Assembly: GCA_022592445.1 (NCBI GenBank)
Contig: JABYQR010000185.1
Coordinates: forward strand, 24,510-88,509
Direction: 5' to 3'
Source of the DNA: Cytidiella melzeri
Taxonomy: Eukaryota; Basidiomycota; Agaricomycetes; Polyporales; Irpicaceae
Length of the DNA: 64,000 nucleotides
The position numbers were made by a program, and so were the translations under genes. Of this stretch, positions 54,479-64,000 are shown piece after piece (position 1 is the stretch's first letter; every line of letters begins with the position of its first letter). Under the pieces are notes generated by a model, which had not been told where the DNA came from, searched no databases, and saw only the letters and a program-made list of their open reading frames with translations.

Positions 54479-54756
54479 TGAGTAAGCGAAGTAATCTACC
54501 TTACTAAGCATGCCCTATGCCCTAGTGGTGCCACTTCAATAATCAACCAATAGCAATTGTCCCCATGACCTGACCCCATGACCCAGCTCCAAGGCTAGAC
54601 TTGTTCTAGCTTGTTCTAAGACAAGGCTAGACTTTTCCAAAAGGTTCTAAGAACTATGACATCATCTAATGGAATGTTCTATACTATGACATCATAGTTC
54701 CAGCATGTTCCACAAGGTTCCAGAGAGTTCTATCATGTGATACACAGATAAGGAAA

Positions 54757-54912
54757 GGAGCGCATCAGCGCATCAGAGACAGGAGGCGCATCAGCGCATC
54801 AATTGATAGGCACTGAGAATAAGCGCCAGAATAAGCGCCTGATAAGCGCCAGATAAGCGCTGGATAAGCGCCTAAATAGACGCCGGATAAGCGCTGGATA
54901 AGCGCTTAAATA
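54757..54912. repeat. Tandem arrays of GCGCATCA and ATAAGCGCC
   Basis: Four GCGCATCA units (54758-54802) are followed by eight or nine degenerate 11-12-base units of the type ATAAGCGCCTG or ATAAGCGCTGG (54818-54910). Confidence 0.85.
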
Positions 54913-55735
54913 TTCCCAATAATACCGTTGCCTAGTAAGGCAAGTCTTGTAGAAACATTGAAAATCTGTGACACAACTATTCCATCCGGAGTTGGGCGTG
55001 CGTCCTGGTTCACCTCTTCCCAGCGAAAGTGGTTACCTTTATGTTTGGTCCAGAAAAGGTGTGCTGGAGTATACGTCTATCTGCTCATACCAGAGCTTAC
55101 TGTCACATCTACTCAGCGCCCAGTGTTACAATTCCTGAAGAATGAAGAAGAATTGTTCCAGTGTGCTCCAGCACATTGATGCCTTTTCAGATGTGACCTT
55201 TTTGTGCCCCAAAGTGTGGGAATCTGATGGCAGAATACAGAAATTAACAGTGTCAATAACAAAACAATGAATACAGCTGATGGCATCACACTGGCCTTGT
55301 TATCAGCCCTTTGTAACTTTGTATCAGATCACACTTGCAATCAAAATGCAGTTTTTGATTTTTACAGACTGCACATGGGTACAAATCTGTACATATTATA
55401 CACCATTGGATAGCCCTATCTTGTGGCAACATCTTGGTACAAACATCCTGTCAGTTGAAGTGGAATTGAGCAAGTTATGGCCAATCTACTGAAAAAGGTC
55501 ACTCAGACTCAGATTCAAACTGCACTCTTGCTATGATGTCAGATTCTGGTCAGGTACATGTGCAGCAGTCTACAGATATTGCTTGCTCTCTGAACAAGGA
55601 ATACAATTAGAAGACATGCCACACATAGTATTGGCTCTGAGCAAGAGTTACCAGTACTTTGGAAGCTAACTACCAAACCCAATCCCTACATTCTTGGACA
55701 ATGTAAATTTGTGGCTGCATTAGTAGTGAGTACTG
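54913..55735. other. A/T-richer sequence without recognised gene
   Basis: About 820 bases; no open frame with family resemblance. Possibly the decayed body of a repeat element linked to the neighbouring satellite. Confidence 0.4.
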
Positions 55736-56440
55736 TATCTGATTGTTTCACAAAGTTTCACAACTGTTAGTTGCTCTTTAAGCAGGAATTACAATCAGAA
55801 CACAGCCTGTGGCAGTTCCAATGGGGTGAGGCAGTTCAGACATCAACAGTACATGGCTGCATCAGCAGCAAGCACTGCGCTGGATTGTTGCACAAAGTTT
55901 TACAACCATTAGTTGCTCTCTAAGGAGGAGTTAAAATCAGAACATAGCCTGTGGCAGTTCTGATGGGGCTGAGGCAGTCCAGACATCAACAGGCCGTGGT
56001 TGCATCACCATAGAGCACTGCCTTTGATTCTTCCACACAGTTTCACAACCACCAGTTGCTCTATAAGCAGGAGCTACAATCAGAACATAGCCTGTGGCAG
56101 CTCTCATGGGGGTGAGGCAATGCAGACATCAGCTAGACATGGTTTCATCAGCAGCCAGCGCTGCATTCAATTGGTCCACAAGATTTCACAACCATTAGTT
56201 GCTCCCTAAGGAGGAGTTACAATCAGAGCACAGCCTGTGGCAGTTTCAATGGAGATGAGGCAGTTCTAGTGGGGCTGAGGCAGTTCAGACATTAACAGGA
56301 CACATTTGCATCACCACAGAGCACTGCCTTTGATTCTTTCACACAGTTTCACAACCACTAGTGGCTCTATAAGCAGGAGTTACAATCAGAACACAGCCTG
56401 TGGCAGTTTCAATGGAGATGAGGCAGTTCATACCTCAACA
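55736..56440. repeat. ~143-bp satellite, about five tandem copies
   Basis: The words TTTCACAACCA, AGTTGCTCT, TACAATCAGAACA and AGCCTGTGGCAG recur with the last at about 55803, 55945, 56088, 56231 and 56394. Spacing is ~143 bases three times and ~163 the last time, where a ~20-base partial duplication (GTGGGGCTGAGGCAGTTCAG) is inserted. Copies differ by roughly 10-20 percent by eye. Confidence 0.85.
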
Positions 56441-57844
56441 GGATATCAAGCCCTTCATTTCTTAAGCAAGCAATTTTCTGTCATCAGCAGTGAACACTGC
56501 ACAAGATTCATGATAAGATATATGAAGCCCCTTGCCACCATTGGTGACTACCCTCATCAATGTATGGCTTGTTTTCCTGCAACCAAACTTATCATTTGCA
56601 GTACATTCACTTTATCCCAGATCAAGTTGCGTATCAACGGTGTCACCAATAGAAAATGCCCGTAATACAGTCAATATTCATGACCAGATGGCTTGGCAAG
56701 GTACTTACCAGGAACAGAGTTGTTTACTCAGGTTCCTTTTGGTAACAAAGTCACAGGTGCAATTAACTGACTCATGCTAGATGATTTATTCAATTTGCTA
56801 TCAATAACATAATCACTTGCAACCCTGCTCCTGCAGTTTACCAAATTGTATCTAGAATATTTAACATAGTTCAACACCATCAAGAAGAAGACGCATGTCA
56901 AACAATCTTTATCTCCATGCTCTACTCCATAAACTTGCACATGTTTTAATTATGTACTCACACCCATTGTTGCACTTCAAAAAATGCAACACAGTCCCTC
57001 TTCTTTCATGAATAATTGTGTGTTCCAGTGGAGACAAACCACCAAATTACTATACATTAATCATTGAAGAAGCTATTCCCAACAGAATTACTTGTTCAGG
57101 CTGCTACATGCACCAAGTTTACTGACAAATCTGGCTTAAAAAGTAATATTTCATTCAATCTTCAGGAATTGTACTTGCCGCTTGCCGGCCTTGCTAACGC
57201 TAGTTTGTTGCTGTACGCGTGGTTCTTGCACTGGTATCTGCAACATGCGAAGCATTCTTCTACAGAACGGTGAAACACTGAGGTACGCTCCAAAACTAAT
57301 TACAACCCTAAAGACAACACTACCAACCACGAAGTGGCAATAGAAGTGTAAGGACGTGGGAGTGCGGAAGTGTTAAAGTGTGCGAGGTGGTCTTAGAGTC
57401 CTAGTTTACCTGTGCTGCAAAGAGTGACAAGGTTTGTGATATAGGTTTTGTGTGAATTGAGCTAAGCGGGCAAAATACCACGTGTATTGCGGGCAAAAGG
57501 GATAGTCGGCGCGGTGAAAGCGAAAGAGTTTTAGCGCGGCTCGAAGAGAACGCGCGCGAGATGTCAAGGCTTGTAGTAAAGGCGGCACGCAGAAAGACGC
57601 AGATGGTAAAAGCAGGCGCGGTACGAATCTCAAACACAAAACGCGGTCGCTGATGAAGATGAAAGTGGTTGCTGTAAAACGCGGGCACAGTGAAAGTGAA
57701 CGCAGTAAACTCAACGCAGTGAAGGTGAAACGCAGACGCAATAACACAGTAAAATAACGCAGGTAAGAAGTAGACGCAGTGCAACAAAACCAAAAGAGCC
57801 GCAAACAAAGGATGAACTATTGTAGCGCAAGACACAGCGTAAGG
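56441..57844. other. Gene-poor sequence with ACGCAG-rich purine tract
   Basis: 56441-57350 is A/T-richer with no recognised gene. From 57460 to 57800 the plus strand is purine-rich and has the words ACGCAG or GCGCAG about ten times. Minus-strand frames through it (57401-57835) are compositional by-products. Confidence 0.45.
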
Positions 57845-58384
57845 CTATATAAGACTGCAGTCAATTTGACTTGATAGACTGTTCGGGGGGCAATAGTGCA
57901 GAACCACACCTCCCAAGCGGCGATGCGTATTGCAAGCAAATGCGTGGCCAACGACGTCGTTGGTAGAGCTCGTGAGATTGAACTGTACAAGTTTGTACTT
58001 GTGGTTCTCGCATTCAAAGTCCGGTGAAAGCCAACAATCTGGGTGCGGCGCGCGCGGGCGATTGCAGTCAAGCGGAACGAAAGGTCCTGAGCGCAGGGGA
58101 ATTGGGTGGTTGCTCTGAGTGTCGCAATAAGAGCAATTGTCAAGCGAGTCCGCAACGGAGGCGACGGACGACGCTGGCGAGGGTGATTTAGGAGTGGACC
58201 TCTCAGGGGAGACAGTGGGCGCTACTGAGGGTTCGGGCAGCGGCGTGGGCGTGGGGATGATAGGGTAGCGGCGAAGAACCTTGCGGCGAGGGCGGTATGG
58301 GTAGCGACCGTCTGGTAAGTGGAGAACTGTTGGGCAATAACGGCAAACACGAGGCGGGTTGTCGATGGTAGGCGCAGCGGACAT
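57845..58384 (-). CDS. Hypothetical protein with CxxC motifs
   Basis: A 179-codon minus-strand frame, start ATG 58384. It has an N-terminal CRYCPTVLHLP, a Pro/Ser-rich middle (PEPSVAPTVSPERSTPKSPS), a second CSYCDTQ motif and several Cys/His in the C-terminal part (PDCWLSPDFECENH, FACNTHRR). The Cys pattern could bind zinc. A TATA box lies ~150 bp upstream. No family is recognised and the setting is repeat-rich, so a transposon-derived gene is possible. Confidence 0.45.
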   Translation of the reverse strand: MSAAPTIDNPPRVCRYCPTVLHLPDGRYPYRPRRKVLRRYPIIPTPTPLPEPSVAPTVSPERSTPKSPSPASSVASVADSLDNCSYCDTQSNHPIPLRSGPFVPLDCNRPRAPHPDCWLSPDFECENHKYKLVQFNLTSSTNDVVGHAFACNTHRRLGGVVLHYCPPNSLSSQIDCSLI

Positions 58385-58532
58385 AAACGTGGAGAAAGAC
58401 GCAATGAAGCAACGCAGGAGAGGCTACAGATATTGGTGCAAAGAGACTCCCTCAACGCGAGCGCAAAGCATAAATGAACTCTGAGAACTGGGGCGGGGAT
58501 TGATTGATTTTCTACGCAGTACAGGCAACACG

Positions 58533-58541
58533 TTTTATATA
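58533..58541 (-). promoter_or_regulatory. TATA box ahead of the CxxC hypothetical gene
   Basis: On the minus strand TATATAAAA, 150 bases upstream of the ATG at 58384. Confidence 0.5.
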
Positions 58542-58559
58542 CCTGAAACCCCTCTCCTA

Positions 58560-59790
58560 AACCTTTCCTTCTTTGTCCCAAACCCAAACACGAGAGCGAG
58601 GAAACATGGTGGCAGAGTACTTCCGTCCACGGAGGCAAACTGACCAGCGAGTCGACGCCCGGCAGGACACAGCGTTGGTCGACGCGGAGAAGCGGTGCGC
58701 GCCCTTGCGCTGAAGGGGCGCCAACCGTCGCGAGCAGGTGATGAGGCGCCGTTCAAGAGTCGCACAGCGTGGCATGATAGGAGTCTTCCTGAAACGGGGT
58801 CCGCGAGTCAATTTTCTTCTATCGTTGGTCTGACCCGCGTCCGAAACACTTGGTGGCTGGCCAGCCCATGCTCCGACGCAAAAGGGGCATGTCTGCGAGT
58901 TAGAGTTCAGTGCAAAGGCTCGGCCTCGGATGTTTCCGGCGGGTTGCTGCCTCTTGCCAAGTCCTTGGATCCTCGGCGAACTCCTCGTGACCTCGGTGAA
59001 CTCCTCGTGCCCGCGACGCTGGGAAAGTGGAGGGATTGGCCGCTCAGGAGGATGCGGGCCGCGCAAATGGCGGGCTGCTGCCGTGTCTCCGCGCCTAGCC
59101 GTTTTCTGGGCGTATCAACGGTTGTCGACAAGATCAACTACTGTGTTGGTCGATACCTCTAGGTGAGCAATGTCACCCAGTTGAAACGTGTACCATACAC
59201 TAAGCATTCTCAGCCTTCCTCCCCTCCCCGTTTGCAATGTATTTCAATTGCATTGGGTTTGCCTATTTCATCAAGCCCACTACCTCTACAAACATGTGCC
59301 AAACACTTTTTGCAACGATGGCCTTTGCGACTGGAGCTCTCATCGGATGGCCGTTCTCCATAGCGGTCGCACTGCTGTTTGTATTTGAAGAACTGTTCTT
59401 GTGTGCTAAAATAGTTCATTGATTCCTTACCCGCCGTGGTTAACGACTGTTATACATCAGAGCGCACATGACGAGCAAGCTACGCCATATGTCCTGCCTC
59501 TCAGCAGCACAATGTTAAGTTGTGGCAGGCATTGGACGGGGGTGACTTGAATGTGAGAAAGTTAGGGCTTTGTAGGTTAGGAAGCCTCTAATTTCAACCC
59601 CGCCGCAGAACACCACAGGGTGATGTTGTGCAGCGAACACGGTGAGAGTTGCGCCTTTTGTCTCGCAATGAATGGCGGCCTGACGAGGTGTGCTGGTAGC
59701 TGTCACGGAGACGGAGCTCGACGTAACAACTAGGGACACGGAGTGGAAGACGACGACGAGGTGGTGGCAGGCGTATAGCACAATGCTCTC
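58560..59790. other. No confident gene
   Basis: About 1.2 kb. A short direct repeat (CTCGGCGAACTCCTCGTGA and CTCGGTGAACTCCTCGTGC near 58974-59011) is visible. Open frames up to 169 codons on the minus strand have no recognisable family. Confidence 0.4.
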
Positions 59791-59903
59791 ACCAGCTATA
59801 AACCTTATACAGATATCTAGCCCAGTAAAGACCAAGTTAGTATTGTGACTACCAGCTATGTAGTACAAGAGGGGGTTGCTTACCTAGCCCAGTAAAGACC
59901 AAG
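59791..59903. repeat. 67-bp direct repeat at the outer edge of the Gypsy LTR
   Basis: ACCAGCTAT ... CTAGCCCAGTAAAGACCAAG occurs twice; the second half matches exactly at 59817-59836 and 59884-59903. Confidence 0.8.
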
Positions 59904-60456
59904 AGGTCGAGATGGGGGCTAGGAGCGTACATGCAGCAGTATATATAGACTTCAGGGACCTGCGCACAGACCATGTTGAGGGCAGGCTTTGCAAGAAGCC
60001 GTGTGAACGAAGAACAAAAGAACTACCTAAAGGAGAACAATAGCTATTGTCTAGACCTTGCCAAGAACTCTTCCCGTGAGAGAATCTATCTAAAAGGAGA
60101 CCAACTATTGTATTCCATTCCCACACCTGTGAGAACATCCTTCCATAAAGAGAACAATAGGGAAAGAACAATAAGGAGCCCATGTGGACGGTATCTATGA
60201 CGTCAAACCCTAGCTATGGGCTGAGCCATGTGCTTGTAGCCATGTGGTCTTACTTAAGCTAAGTCACATGCCAGTGTGACGTAGTAGCAAGTAATGTGAC
60301 CGTGTGGAGCGTCTAAGCCACGTGATACGGGCGCTTAATAGACGTGCAAAGGAGTTTATGCAGAGATAATTGAAACTAGGTTGTAGCTCGGAGTTTTACA
60401 GATAAAAACAAGAGGTAAATTGCGAAAATTAAGGGCTAGTCAGGCCATCCATGACA
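59844..60456 (-). repeat. Probable 3' LTR of the Gypsy element
   Basis: On the minus strand it begins TGTCATGG directly after a polypurine tract, the usual arrangement for a chromovirus 3' LTR. A candidate end ...AGTCACA gives a 613-bp LTR with TG...CA termini. The outer boundary is uncertain because the 67-bp repeat crosses it and the other LTR lies outside the window. Confidence 0.6.
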
Positions 60457-60459
60457 TTA

Positions 60460-60469
60460 CCCCCCTCCT
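60460..60469 (-). other. Polypurine tract of the Gypsy element
   Basis: AGGAGGGGGG on the minus strand, three bases ahead of the putative LTR start, between the pol stop and the LTR; the expected primer for plus-strand DNA. Confidence 0.7.
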
Positions 60470-60621
60470 AAAATCGAGCGTCCTCGCGAAGCATCACTGT
60501 GCTGTGGTGATAGAGGTCTTCTACCCGTCTACAGGGATTCAGCAGAATTGCCCTGATTGTCTAGTCAGAAGGATGCTAGGAAGTTTCTCCCCTTCTGGTG
60601 TCGTTGACTCGACGTTACCCG

Positions 60622-63600
60622 TCAGTGTGATGTTCTTGAGATATCCAGACCGATGTGTTTGCCTTCATCCCAGCTAAGATCGTATGTAGATGGATAGATC
60701 GTGCAAAGGAAAGCGGGGTCGGTCTGGGTATTGAATTCCCGAAAGTGCGAGCGGAGATCCACGAAGAGTGAAGCTTTGATGACCCGGGGCGCTCCGGGGT
60801 TCGCTTTGTAGAAGTTGTCAATTGCTTCTTGGCTATTCTCGAGGTTTTCTGCTGGTTCCCAGCTATTGTGTCCGTCTGAATACCCTTCCCATTTGACAAG
60901 GAATTGCAATTTCTTCCAACGTCCGTGTAGCCTGCTGTCTAGCACTTTTTCGACGACGTACTGTTCTTCTCCTTCTATGACGATAGGATCAGGAGGTGGA
61001 GGTACATCTTTGCCATTGTCGTGCCAGGGACTTAGACGGTTGATGTGGAAGACGGGGTGGATTCGGAGATAGCTGGGTAGATCGAGTTTGTAATCGAGAT
61101 CGCCAATGCGTTCGATGACCTTGTACGGGCCGAGCTGTCGAGGACCGAGTTTAGGGGTAGCCTGATGAATCTGGACGTTCTTAGCGTTTAGCCAGACCAT
61201 GTCCCCTACTTGGAAGACGCGTGGAGAACACTTCTCAGACTCGTAAAGTTGCTTCATCTTTTCTTTGCTTAGACGAAGAGCTGCTTCGGTCTCCTTTCGT
61301 ACTCGAGCCATATTATCAAGGCGCTCATCGAGTGAAGGGATATTGCTTCGCTTGCCAACTGGTATAGTGAAGTCGGGGCGATATCCGTAGATGACTTCAA
61401 ACGGTGTTTGTGAGTTACCCGCATGTACTCGCGAGTTGAGTGCAAACTCAGCCGCCGGCAGATGATCGACCCAGTCGTCTTGTCGTTGCTGACAGAATAG
61501 ACGCAGATACTGTTCGATATCCTGGTTTTTGCGTTCGACTTTGCCATTTCCTTGCGGATGATAGGCGGTCGTAAAACCAGTCTCTATGCCTAGGCGGTGA
61601 TAGAGCGCACGCATGAAGCGTGCTGCAAACTGGGGTCCTCGGTCAGAGAACACCTTCTTGGGAATGCCGTGAAGTCGGAATACTTCTTTGTAGTGTAGAT
61701 CGGCAATCCCCTCAGCGTTAACCTTAGTGGTAGTAGGGATGATGTGCGTTTGATCGGAGTAATGGTCGACGTAGACCGCGATCGAATCAAATCCCTTAGA
61801 GGTGGCAGCTGAGTGATGAGATCTACTCCGACGTGTTCCCAAGGTCCGGCCGGAGTTTCCTGAGGCTGTAGTACTGCTTTAGGGTGCGGAGCTGACTTAT
61901 AGCGTTGACAGCGATCACAACCTAGTACGTAAGTCTCGACGAAGGCATTCATCTTTGGCCACCAATAGTGTCGTGAGACTAGCTCTATGGTGCCATGTTT
62001 GCCTGGATGACCAGCCGTGGGTGCGTCATGGCAAGATTTGACGATTTCGTGACGGAGCTCTTTGTTGTTAGGGATGTAGAGTTTTCCCTTGTAATAGATG
62101 AGCCCGTCACTCTCTTCCCATTTGAGTAAACCGCCGACAAGTTTGCGAGGACCCTTCTTTCGAAGGGTAGCGAGAGCTTGCGCGACTTCTGCTTCTTGTT
62201 CCGTGCATTCTCGGATCTTTGATTGAGCGGAGAAGCGGTGGCAAGTGCACTGGTGGCGAGGATGCGGAAGTGTTCCGGTTTCAGTACCACCTGATCCTTG
62301 TTGTCTTCTTCGTCCGTGACAGCGTGAGAGTGAAGACGAGAGAGAGGATCAGCGTGTATCATGGTACTACCGGGCTTGTGTACCAACACAAAGTCGAAGT
62401 CAGCCAAAAGTAATGACCAACGTGCTTGACGTCGAGTGAGGCGTTGCGCAGTCTTCCAGTACTGCAGGTTTGCGTGATCTGTCCAGATCTCAAACGGTTC
62501 CTTGAGCCCCTCAAGGTAGTGGCGCCAATCTTTGAGAGCTTCGGTGATGGCTAACATCTCTCGATCAAAGATTTCGTAGTTACGTTCTGCTTCAGTCATA
62601 GATGCGGACCGGTAGGCGATAGGGTGGTAGAATCCATCTTCCTTCGATTTCTGGGAGATGATTCCACCGGTCGCATAGCCCGAGGCATCAACTTCTAGAC
62701 GTGTAGGGAGTTCAGGGTCCCAGACTGCCAAGATAGGCTTAGTGGTAAAGGCCTTCTTTAGCAACGTGAAGGCAGTCTCTTGTGCTGGACCCCAGACGAA
62801 CGGTACGTCCTTCTTAGTCAGGTCGTGCAGAGGCCGTGCGTGCTTTGAGAAGTCTTGAATGAAGCGGCGGTAGAAGTTGGCGAACCCGATGAATCCTCTG
62901 ACTTCTTTGAGGTTCTTGGGTGTGGGCCACGTAGAAACTGCTTGGACTTTGACAGGGTCCATAGCTACTTCGCCGGCGCGAATGATCAATCCAAGATACT
63001 CGATCTCAGATTTCTCAAACTCGCACTTTTCCGGCGAAGATACAGATCGTGCTGCTGAAGTCGCTCGAGGACTTCATGAACAACCTTGCGGTGCTCTGTC
63101 AGGTTGTTACTCCAGATCAAGATGTCATCTAGATAGACAGCCACCTTGCCCTCGGCCACGAGGTCGGCGAAGATGTTGTCCATCAGAGCTTGGAAGGTAG
63201 CGGGTGAGTTCGTGAGACCGAAGAACATGACTTTAGGTTCGAAGAGTCCTCGATTGGTAACGAAAGCCGCTTTGTACTCGTCTCCTTCTTTGATGCGGAC
63301 ATTGTGATATCCCCAACGAACATCGAATTTGGTGAAGATCTTTGCACCCTTGAGCTTGTTGATGATGTCGGTGGCAAGCGGTAGAGGGTAGCGGTTCTTC
63401 ACAGTGATGTCGTTGAGTTTTCGATAGTCCTGAATAAGTCGGAGTTTGTTATCCTTCTTTTTGATGAAGAAGACTGGAGAAGCCATCGGAGATTTAGAAG
63501 GCGTGATGTAACCTTTTGCTAGGTTCTCCTGAATGAACTTGTCAAGCTCGGCTTGTTCGTTCAGGGGCATAGGATAAACTTTCGATTTGATAGTCTCAGG

Positions 63601-64000
63601 AGCGTCTGGTTTGAGATCAATCGAATGGTCCCAGGGCTGATGCTGGGGTAGCCGATTAGACTCTTCCTCAGAGAAGACTTTAGCGTGTCTATGGTACTCT
63701 GAGGGAACAATGTCTTCGAAGGAGCAATGAGCTTTAGCTTCGTTTGCTTCGGCAGCAAGCTTAGTAGAGTAGGTGAAGCCGGCCATACACCAGACTTCGT
63801 CAGTGGTGTCTTGGATAATACCGGCTTTGACCCACTGCCTACGTTCTTTGCGATTACCGTCAACCTTCTGGAAAGGTTCACAGGAGATTCTTCCGAGCCG
63901 CTCGGAATTGTCATTTCTCCTTTTTCCCAGTTGACGGTAGGGTTTACGCGCTTGAGCCATGGTAGCCCAAGGATGACGTCTTCTGGACCTAAGTCCGTGA
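60622..64000 (-). pseudogene. Gypsy pol polyprotein broken by several frameshifts
   Basis: From the right edge leftwards: protease end (VILGLPWLKRVNP), reverse transcriptase (KLRLIQDYRKLNDITVKNRY, FDVRWGYHNVRI, catalytic VYLDDILIWS near 63130), connection and RNase H (LEVDASGYATGG, DREMLAI), integrase zinc domain (HDAPTAGHPGKHG, CDRCQRYK), integrase core (GVDLI; SDRGPQFA; QGNGKVERKNQ) and chromodomain (LQFLVKWEGYSDGHNSWEP). The frames change at ~63900, ~63033, ~62240 and ~61802. Each change has the same sign and fits loss of one base. The stop is at 60622. All catalytic blocks remain recognisable, so the damage is recent or partly a sequencing artefact. Confidence 0.9.

Larger units (their letters stand above)
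59844..64000 (-). mobile_element. Ty3/Gypsy retrotransposon of the chromovirus type, cut by window edge
   Basis: Protease end, reverse transcriptase, RNase H, integrase and C-terminal chromodomain lie in order on the minus strand, followed by a polypurine tract and LTR. Gag and the 5' LTR lie right of the window. The chromodomain is thought to steer integration to heterochromatin, and this copy does lie at the edge of a repeat-rich region. Confidence 0.88.

Noticed and set aside
57401..57835. Minus-strand 144-codon Phe/Leu/Arg-rich frame
   Set aside because: Explained by the purine-rich ACGCAG tract on the other strand; two overlapping frames are open in the same place.

Overview
This window is nuclear DNA of a filamentous basidiomycete (Agaricomycetes). 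Genes are densely spaced on both strands. Introns are typically 50-65 nt with GT..AG ends. The transposons are of kinds common in mushrooms and Rhizoctonia-like fungi. The overall feel is Ceratobasidiaceae/Rhizoctonia, but that genus-level call is an impression from family resemblance, not a proof. No rRNA, tRNA or CRISPR was recognised.

Layout. 1-1232: left-truncated, frameshifted Copia Gag-protease (minus). 1689-6661: a LINE with two open ORFs, a poly-A tail and a 14-bp target-site duplication (TSD). 7.4-19.7 kb: host genes, namely a secreted/single-pass membrane protein, proteasome subunit Rpn3, a Swi3/Rsc8-type chromatin remodeller subunit (divergent from Rpn3), an F-box protein and a secreted GH47 alpha-1,2-mannosidase. 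20,628-21,322: a non-autonomous element with perfect 26-bp terminal inverted repeats. 35.4-52.6 kb: a second host block, with oligosaccharyltransferase subunit Swp1/ribophorin II, a PHD-chromodomain protein, a FYVE-like/SAP/RING E3 ligase, a hypothetical protein, an ABHD11-like hydrolase, an aquaporin, a mitochondrial GGQ-type release factor, a DUF-like small protein and a small membrane protein. 53-59.5 kb: a gene-poor repeat region with two LTR-like copies, an ATAAGCGCC array and a ~143-bp satellite. 59.8-64 kb: a chromodomain Gypsy element with a frameshifted pol, running off the right edge.

The most interesting object is 21,345-35,313. This ~13.97-kb stretch is bounded by perfect 13-bp inverted repeats (CACTGCACGTTAG) and flanked by a direct 3-bp duplication (ACA). 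Subterminal arrays of ATATCCA-type motifs lie at both ends, and a Tnp2-family transposase gene lies inside. That is the signature of a complete CACTA (EnSpm-like) DNA transposon. It also carries a minus-strand coiled-coil accessory gene whose stop overlaps the transposase stop, a large minus-strand gene of unknown function and a small plus-strand gene of unknown function. At its centre, between the two divergent genes, sit two mirror-image arrays of six hairpins each. The 9-nt loop (GGAGCATCT in the sense of each gene) is conserved while stem sequences differ with compensating changes. I recognise no described system with this layout.

Exon boundaries were read by eye from splice sites, reading frame and family resemblance; single-base errors are possible. 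Positions in multi-exon genes are gene spans.
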